Of a stretch of DNA of 64,000 bases, positions 58,720 to 64,000 are shown piece by piece. A program made the translations under genes and the position numbers. The stretch is from Chloroflexota bacterium (GTDB lineage Bacteria; Chloroflexota; Anaerolineae; B4-G1; SLSP01): the NCBI GenBank assembly GCA_029555965.1, contig JAKQHY010000211.1, forward strand, positions 1 through 64,000, read 5' to 3'. Positions within the stretch are counted from its first letter, which is position 1. Every line of letters begins with the position of its first letter. Below the pieces are notes generated by a model. The model worked only from the letters and a program-made list of their open reading frames with translations. It had not been told where the DNA came from and ran no database searches.

Positions 58720-61287
58720 GTGGTGACGCTAAGTTCTAAAATCCGTGAGCAGCTCATCAGCAGCTTTGGCGCTGAGTTGGCCGAGCATGTCCAGACGATG
58801 ACGGACGGCCTGCTGGCTCTGGAACAAGATCAGGTGCATGGGGAGGCCCGGCAGGAGACCCTGGCGAGCATCTTCCGCGCTGCGCACAGCCTCAAAGGCG
58901 CGGCGCGCGCCCTCGGCGTCACGGCAGTAGAGCAACTGGCGCACGCTCTGGAAAATGTGCTGGATCTGATGCAACGCGGCGCGTTGCCTCTCACGCAGGC
59001 ATTGTTCACCGTTTGCTTCCGCGCCCTGGATACGATCCAGTTGGTGCAGGCCGTCTACGATTCTGGCGGTACCACACCGCCGGTGCAGGTCTTGCAAACG
59101 TTGGCCGAGCTGGAAGAATTTCGCGCGCCGACGCCCGCTGCGACTGGCGCCGAACAACCCGCCGGAGGGACGCTGGCGGATACGGCGTCTCCGGGCGAAA
59201 GCGGCGCCGGGCCGTTGCCTTCCTTGCGTCGTCCCTTGCCGCCACGCCCTGCGTCAGAGTTGTCCGGCTCCGCCTCAGCGCCCCCCCCAGCTCCGCCGCC
59301 GGCGCCGGTGGTGAAGCCCCTCTTCGATCCAGGCGGGCGCGACACCCGCCCGGCGCCGACTGTGTCGGTCGGTAAGCGGGAAGTGCGCGCCGCCTCCCCG
59401 GCGGAACCTGTCGAAAAGGTGATTTGGACGGACGAAACGCCCGCCCAGCCGCCGGTGGAACCGGCCCCACCGCCCCGCGTTTCCGAGGTCAGTGATGAGA
59501 CGGTGCGGGTCAGTGTGGGGAAACTGGATGCGCTGATGGCGCAGTTGAGCGAACTGCTGGTTACAAAGATTCGTTCGGAACAACGGTTGGGGCAGGTACA
59601 CCGGACGCGGGATTTTGTGGCGCAGTGGCAAAAAGACTGGGTCGTCATGCGCAAGACGTATGGGCGCTTGATGCGTCGGACGCGCGAGTGGGACGACCGC
59701 CCGGAGCTACAACAGGATGTCATGCAGTTGTTGGACTACGTCAGCGCCAACCAGGAGCAACTGCGGCAACTCTACGGCCTGGTCAACACCCTGGCGCGGG
59801 AATACGCCAATGACACCTTGCATGCTGCGTTGGTTATTGACACCCTGGAGCAAGAGGTCAAGCAGGTGCGGATGTTGCCGTTGAACACCATCACCGGGGC
59901 CTTCGGGCGGATGACGCGCGATTTGGCGCAAAGCGCTCAGAAAGAGGCCACCCTCCACATTGTGGGGGGGGAGGTTGAACTGGACAAGCGTGTCCTGGAA
60001 CAGATCAAAGACCCGCTGATTCACCTGCTGCGGAACGCCATTGATCACGGTCTGGAAAAGCCGGAAGACCGTGTGGCGGCCGGGAAACCGCGCGCCGGCG
60101 CCATCACCTTGACCGCCGAGCAGTTGGGCAAGGAAGTCGTCATCCGGGTGAGCGACGACGGGCGCGGACTGGACATCGAGAGCATCCGCCGCGTCGCGCA
60201 GCGCAAAGACGATATTGGCGCGGCCGCTGAAACGCTGAGCGAAACCGAGCTGGTCGAGCTGATCTTTGGGGCGCGTTTTTCAACCAGTCCCATCATTACC
60301 GACGTTTCCGGGCGCGGGGTGGGGTTAGATGTGGTGCGGCGTAATGTCAGCGCGTTAGGGGGGCGGATTAACGTGGATTGGATTCCCCGGCAGGGCGCGA
60401 CCTTCACGTTGATCTTGCCGATAACGTTGACCAGCACGCGCGGTTTGTTAGTGCGCGCCAGCGGCCAGCGTTTTGCCATCCCCTTCAGCGCCATTGAGCG
60501 CATCTTGCGTGTTGGCCCGGACGCGATCACGGCGTTGGGCGGCCACGAAACAATTCATCATCAGGGCCGGCCCTACCCCCTGGTGCGCTTGAGCGATGTA
60601 TTGGAACTGCCGCGTGTGACGCCGAACGGCGCGGAAGAGGCCTACATGATCGTCGTGATCGTGGCAACCGCTGAACGCCGGATGGCCTTCGTGGTGGATG
60701 GGTTGGAGGGTGAACAGGAAATGGTCATCAAGACGACGGGCCGCCAACTGCGGCACGTGGGCGGCATTGCCGGGGCGACGGTGATGGGGAACGGCGACGC
60801 GCTGCTGGTGCTCAACGTGGCCGATCTCATCAAATTGGCCCTGCGCGGCGAACATCGCGTCACGCATCCTTCCGTGATGGGCGAGGTCGCCGAGGTGACG
60901 GCGCCCCCCGCGACGCGGCCTCAACCGCGCATCCTGGTCGTGGATGATTCGGTAACTACCCGCACGCTGGAGAAGAATGTCCTGGAAGCCGCCGGCTACA
61001 CAGTGCTGCTGGCCGTCAACGGGCAGGAGGCGTTGGGGCTTATTGCGACCGGTGAGGCGCCCGACTTGATTATTTCCGATGTGGTGATGCCGCGCCTGGA
61101 TGGATTCGGCCTGACCCAACAGATCAAGCATGATGCGCGCACTGCCAACATCCCGGTGATTTTGGTGACATCTCTGGATTCGCCGGAGGATAAAACGCGC
61201 GGGATCGAAGTTGGCGCCGATGCGTACATCGTGAAAAGCCACTTTGATCAGAATAACTTGCTGGAAACCATTGAACAATTGATTTGA
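58720..61287 (+). CDS. cheA: CheA - receiver hybrid histidine kinase
   Basis: 855 residues. Hpt domain with His56 in IFRAAHSLKGAARALG; a Pro/Ala-rich linker (about 130-265) with no recognisable CheY-binding P2 domain; dimerisation helices; HATPase with LRNAIDHGLEKPEDR, VSDDGRGLD and GRGVGLDVVRRN; CheW-like P5; and a C-terminal receiver (VVDDSVTTRTLEKN, Asp787 in IISDVVMPRLDGF). Such CheA-REC hybrids (FrzE, PilL type) drive alternative outputs rather than flagella, the receiver often acting as a phosphate sink. GTG start after GAGG. Confidence 0.95.
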   Translation: MVTLSSKIREQLISSFGAELAEHVQTMTDGLLALEQDQVHGEARQETLASIFRAAHSLKGAARALGVTAVEQLAHALENVLDLMQRGALPLTQALFTVCFRALDTIQLVQAVYDSGGTTPPVQVLQTLAELEEFRAPTPAATGAEQPAGGTLADTASPGESGAGPLPSLRRPLPPRPASELSGSASAPPPAPPPAPVVKPLFDPGGRDTRPAPTVSVGKREVRAASPAEPVEKVIWTDETPAQPPVEPAPPPRVSEVSDETVRVSVGKLDALMAQLSELLVTKIRSEQRLGQVHRTRDFVAQWQKDWVVMRKTYGRLMRRTREWDDRPELQQDVMQLLDYVSANQEQLRQLYGLVNTLAREYANDTLHAALVIDTLEQEVKQVRMLPLNTITGAFGRMTRDLAQSAQKEATLHIVGGEVELDKRVLEQIKDPLIHLLRNAIDHGLEKPEDRVAAGKPRAGAITLTAEQLGKEVVIRVSDDGRGLDIESIRRVAQRKDDIGAAAETLSETELVELIFGARFSTSPIITDVSGRGVGLDVVRRNVSALGGRINVDWIPRQGATFTLILPITLTSTRGLLVRASGQRFAIPFSAIERILRVGPDAITALGGHETIHHQGRPYPLVRLSDVLELPRVTPNGAEEAYMIVVIVATAERRMAFVVDGLEGEQEMVIKTTGRQLRHVGGIAGATVMGNGDALLVLNVADLIKLALRGEHRVTHPSVMGEVAEVTAPPATRPQPRILVVDDSVTTRTLEKNVLEAAGYTVLLAVNGQEALGLIATGEAPDLIISDVVMPRLDGFGLTQQIKHDARTANIPVILVTSLDSPEDKTRGIEVGADAYIVKSHFDQNNLLETIEQLI

Positions 61288-61296
61288 GGTAAGGCA

Positions 61297-61773
61297 ATGA
61301 CTATGATAGCGAAGAAAGTGTTAATCATTGAAGACAGCCAGACGCAAGCGCAAACTCTTCAAAAAATATTGGAGTCTTACGGCCTGCGCGTGTTGTGGGC
61401 GCCCGGCGGTCGCATCGGCATCCAGTTGGCCGAGCAGTGGATTCCCGATGTGGTTATCCTGGATGTCAAGATGCCCGAAATGGACGGCTTTGAAGTGTGC
61501 GCATGTCTGCGCGACAACCCCAAGACCGAACACATCCCGGTGGTAATGATGACCCGCTACAACGAGCCGGATACCCTGAAGATGGGCATCTATCTGGGCG
61601 CCGTAGATTTTATCCCGAAAGACGAGTTCGCCAATATGGTGTTGGTGAAGACCCTGGAACAACTGCGCGTGTTACAGGACGATCTAGTTTATCCATCCGC
61701 CGCGCCCACCCCGGCCCTTGCGCCGGGCGCGGATGAGGCGGACAGCGCGGTCGCCGGCGACAAACCTGTCTGA
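61297..61773 (+). CDS. Stand-alone receiver, paralogue group member 2
   Basis: 158 residues; VLIIEDSQTQA, phospho-acceptor Asp56 in VVILDVKMPEMDGFEVC, FIPKDEFAN. The C-terminal 25 residues are a Pro/Ala/Asp-rich tail without a domain. 9 bp after cheA, so a likely direct phosphorylation target. Confidence 0.93.
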   Translation: MTMIAKKVLIIEDSQTQAQTLQKILESYGLRVLWAPGGRIGIQLAEQWIPDVVILDVKMPEMDGFEVCACLRDNPKTEHIPVVMMTRYNEPDTLKMGIYLGAVDFIPKDEFANMVLVKTLEQLRVLQDDLVYPSAAPTPALAPGADEADSAVAGDKPV

Positions 61774-61839
61774 CGGTCCCTGCGTTGGGCAGTAGATACC
61801 GGGTAGGGCAGGTTGTGCGGGCAGCCGAAGGAGGTAAGG

Positions 61840-62286
61840 GTGATTACAATGGCAAATATGCATAAGGTTCTCATTGTTGAGGATAGTCCAGTGCAGGCGC
61901 GGACTCTGGCGAAGCTTCTGGAGGATCAGGGGCTGCGGGTCGTTCACGCCCCCAATGGCCGGGTCGGCATCGAGATGGCCGAGCGTTGGAAGCCCGATGT
62001 CATCGTGCTGGACATCAAAATGCCGGATATGGACGGTTTTGAGGTGTGCGAACACCTGCAAAACAACCCCCAGACCAGTCACATCCCGATTGTGATGCTA
62101 ACGGTCTACAGCGAACCGCCTATGCTGCGGCAGTCCATCTATTTGGGCGCGGTGGATTTCATCCCTAAGGATGATTTTGCCAATGCGGTGTTGCTGGAGA
62201 CGCTGCGGCAACTACACGTCCTGGAGGGCGGCGCTTCCATCTTTTCGGCCTTGCGGCAGGTGGGTGAGAACCATGACGCTTCTTAA
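61840..62286 (+). CDS. Stand-alone receiver, paralogue group member 3
   Basis: 148 residues; VLIVEDSPVQA, Asp58 in VIVLDIKMPDMDGFEVC, FIPKDDFANAVLLETLRQL. The GTG at 61840 stands 5 nt after AAGGAGG and gives the best start; an ATG lies 9 bp further in. Tandem duplicate of the previous receiver. Overlaps cheB by 14 bp. Confidence 0.92.
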   Translation: MITMANMHKVLIVEDSPVQARTLAKLLEDQGLRVVHAPNGRVGIEMAERWKPDVIVLDIKMPDMDGFEVCEHLQNNPQTSHIPIVMLTVYSEPPMLRQSIYLGAVDFIPKDDFANAVLLETLRQLHVLEGGASIFSALRQVGENHDAS

Positions 62287-63439
62287 TGGGTTCGCCGTGA
62301 GCGAGACCGGTCGGTTGGGAGTGAGTACCGGTGAACGGCGTGCGACCCGGGTGTTGGTCATTGACCTGGCCTCCCCTCTGCGCGATAAGTTGGTGGCCTT
62401 CCTAGAAGGCAGCGACGGCGTTGAGGTGGTAGGACTGGGGGCGAGCGGGGCCGAAGCCGTGCGGTTGGCGCGGCGGCTGCGTCCCGACGTGATGACGATG
62501 AGCGCGGCCGCGCTTGGTCCCGCCGGCCTTCAGGCGATCCGGCAGATCATGCACACGACGCCCACCCCTATAGTGATCACCTCTGCATCTCATGGCCTGG
62601 CGGACGCTGCTCCGACGGGGTCGGGTTCTTTCGACTCCGCTCATGAAAGAGGCGCGGTGGATTATACCTTTGCGGCATTACAGGCCGGCGCATTGACCGT
62701 GGTGAATGAGCCGCGCCCCGCAGACGGAGCCACCTATGTGGACTTGTTGGCGACAGTGCGGCTGATGGCCGGCGTCCCTGTGATTCATCACTGGAAGCGC
62801 GAGACGCAACCGCTGCCCCCCGTGGCTGCGCCTGACCCGCGCGCGTGGGAAGCGCGGTTGCGTCAGGTAGAGGTGATTGGCATCGCGGCCTCCACCGGCG
62901 GCCCGGCGGCCTTGACGCAACTGCTACAGCGACTCTCGCCCAGCTTCCCGGCGCCTATCATCGTGGTGCAGCATGTCACCAGCGGTTTTACGACCGGGTT
63001 GGCGCAGTGGTTGGATTTGCAGACCTCCCTGCGGGTGCGGGTCGCGCGTCATGGCGACTGTCTCCAACCGGGGACGGTGTGGGTGTCGCCTGACAATTAC
63101 CATTTGCAGGTAGATCGGTTGGGCAAAATCGAACTGCATCAGGAGCCTTCGTATAAAGGGCTGCGGCCCTCGGCGAATTACCTGTTTCGCTCTATGGCGG
63201 CCACGTATGGCGCGCGCGCTCTGGGCATCATCCTGACGGGCATGGGGGATGACGGCGTCGAAGGCTTGAGCCGCCTGCACCGTCAGGGAGGGCTGACTGT
63301 AGCGCAAGATGAGGCGAGCAGCGTGGTCTATGGGATGCCGCAAGCAGCGGTTGCGCGGCGCGCTGTGGATCGCGTCCTGGCCTTAGAACATATCGCCGCC
63401 TTATTGGAAAATCTGACTGTGACGCATGAAGGATCATAA
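62273..63439 (+). CDS. cheB: CheB methylesterase with degenerate receiver
   Basis: 388 residues. The C-terminal methylesterase/deamidase domain is complete: GIAASTGGPAAL (catalytic Ser), VVQHVTSGFTTG (His), LTGMGDDGVEG (Asp). The N-terminal receiver has lost its chemistry: the phospho-acceptor is Ser77 (PDVMTMSAAA for the usual PDVITLDIEM), the second acidic residue is Leu32, and the conserved Lys is Glu (VVNEP). CheA therefore cannot activate it by phosphorylation in the usual way. It may be constitutive or regulated by protein binding. Confidence 0.93.
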   Translation: MTLLNGFAVSETGRLGVSTGERRATRVLVIDLASPLRDKLVAFLEGSDGVEVVGLGASGAEAVRLARRLRPDVMTMSAAALGPAGLQAIRQIMHTTPTPIVITSASHGLADAAPTGSGSFDSAHERGAVDYTFAALQAGALTVVNEPRPADGATYVDLLATVRLMAGVPVIHHWKRETQPLPPVAAPDPRAWEARLRQVEVIGIAASTGGPAALTQLLQRLSPSFPAPIIVVQHVTSGFTTGLAQWLDLQTSLRVRVARHGDCLQPGTVWVSPDNYHLQVDRLGKIELHQEPSYKGLRPSANYLFRSMAATYGARALGIILTGMGDDGVEGLSRLHRQGGLTVAQDEASSVVYGMPQAAVARRAVDRVLALEHIAALLENLTVTHEGS

Positions 63440-63519
63440 AGTGAGAGTCGAGAATCTTGAATCAAGAAACTATGTGAAGTATGTATCGTGGTTCTGGATT
63501 CGGGATTGGGAGGTGTCCG

Positions 63520-63888
63520 GTGGAGAATAACCATACCATTGACATTCGAAATAATGTGGACGTAATTATGATGCGCACTGAAGTGCGCAACTCAGCGCGC
63601 CAGATCGGCATGGGGATGATGGATCAGGCCAGCATCTCTCTGGCCGCTTCGGGACTGGCTCACGATCTGGGGTTGGGGTGTATCCAGGAAGGGCTGGTCT
63701 CCATTGAGCGACTGGAGCAGGAAAACCGGATAGGGTTACAAGTGATCTGCATGAATAAACCCAGCAATGAACAATCAAATTTGACGACCAAAGCCTTGCA
63801 AGATGCCAAGTGGATGGTAGATGAAGTGAAGGTTGAGACATTGCCGGCTCAGGTTGTCAAGATCACCCTGGTCAAGTGGATGAGCTAA
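63520..63888 (+). CDS. Degenerate RsbT-like (GHKL-fold) protein
   Basis: 122 residues aligning in layout with the two RsbT copies (IDIRNNVDVIMMRTEVRN... start; the VKWMS end matches the RsbT GVKW end). The ATP-binding residues are lost: N-box Glu and Asn are replaced (AASGLAHDLGL), there is no DxGxG motif, and the G2 box is absent. Probably a non-catalytic competitor or adaptor for STAS proteins. GTG start 5 nt after GGGAGGT. The relationship is inferred from length, ends and pattern, so confidence is moderate. Confidence 0.6.
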   Translation: MENNHTIDIRNNVDVIMMRTEVRNSARQIGMGMMDQASISLAASGLAHDLGLGCIQEGLVSIERLEQENRIGLQVICMNKPSNEQSNLTTKALQDAKWMVDEVKVETLPAQVVKITLVKWMS

Positions 63889-63897
63889 GGAAAACCC

Positions 63898-64000
63898 ATG
63901 CGCGCACCGGTCAAATCTCAGCGAACTGGCCCGATCCGCATCCTGATTGTGGACGATTCGCCCGTGATCCGCGAGATCCTGACCGCCATGTTCCGCGCCG
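63898..64000 (+). CDS. Receiver-domain protein, truncated by window end
   Basis: Only 34 residues are visible. After a basic start (MRAPVKSQRTGPIR) the first receiver strand ILIVDDSPVIREILTAMF carries the intact acidic pair. This wording is common in CheB and in CheY-like proteins; the rest lies outside the window. It would restore a canonical receiver, possibly a second CheB, next to the degenerate one. Confidence 0.75.
   Translation, partial: MRAPVKSQRTGPIRILIVDDSPVIREILTAMFRA

Overview
The window is 64 kb of high-GC bacterial chromosome, densely coding on both strands. Thr-Pro-rich (TPTPT) surface proteins, an LL-diaminopimelate-aminotransferase-like enzyme, giant cyclase/AAA/TPR and CHAT/STAND/TPR regulators, an EcfT plus fused double-EcfA transporter and abundant low-complexity intergenic repeats fit a Chloroflexota bacterium (Anaerolineae-like). 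This is inferred from gene content; there is no rRNA marker. No tRNA, rRNA, CRISPR array, phage or intact insertion sequence was seen.

Layout. 1-9.4 kb: sugar or metabolite enzymes (SDR epimerase, GH20 hexosaminidase), dGTPase, cold-shock protein with a clear promoter and terminator, a large membrane protein with a C-terminal propeller-like region, and RNA cyclic phosphodiesterase. 8.3-16 kb: glycosyltransferase, methyltransferase, FemAB-like transferase, RmlC, a frameshifted alpha/beta hydrolase, a lipoprotein and an aminotransferase. 16-22 kb (minus strand): a two-anchor surface protein, PAP2 phosphatase plus lipid kinase, and a vitamin-type ECF transporter operon. 22-29 kb: histidine kinase, Der GTPase, and a 1,114-residue caspase-like CHAT/STAND/TPR protein. 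29-38 kb (minus strand): polyprenyl-sugar glycosyltransferase pair, cyclase-AAA-TPR regulator and an NYN nuclease-like protein. 38-43 kb: bifunctional FtcD, KptA, TtcA, RmlB. 43-46 kb: a two-component system.

The most interesting region is 46.4 kb to the end, a co-directional run of about 20 tightly packed, often overlapping genes. It interleaves a complete stressosome (three RsbR-type GAF/PAS-STAS proteins, RsbS, two intact RsbT-like kinases, an RsbX-like phosphatase and a degenerate RsbT paralogue) with a complete chemosensory set (two CheW, CheR-TPR, multi-pass MCP, CheA-receiver hybrid, CheB) plus stand-alone receivers and a receiver-adenylate cyclase. The phospho-acceptor Ser/Thr positions of the STAS proteins are conserved. 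The CheB receiver and the first receiver-like protein have lost theirs. No RsbU, RsbV, RsbW or sigma-B is visible, so output may run through the receivers, the cyclase or the Che array.

Intergenic DNA carries several families of structured repeats: heptamer arrays (GAGTTAG) whose tandem copies put stops in all six frames, ~60-80 bp imperfect palindromes, a 175-bp element with 17-bp terminal inverted repeats and TTA duplications, and a family of elements built of a variable perfect palindrome followed by a GCGGCTTNAGCCGC hairpin.
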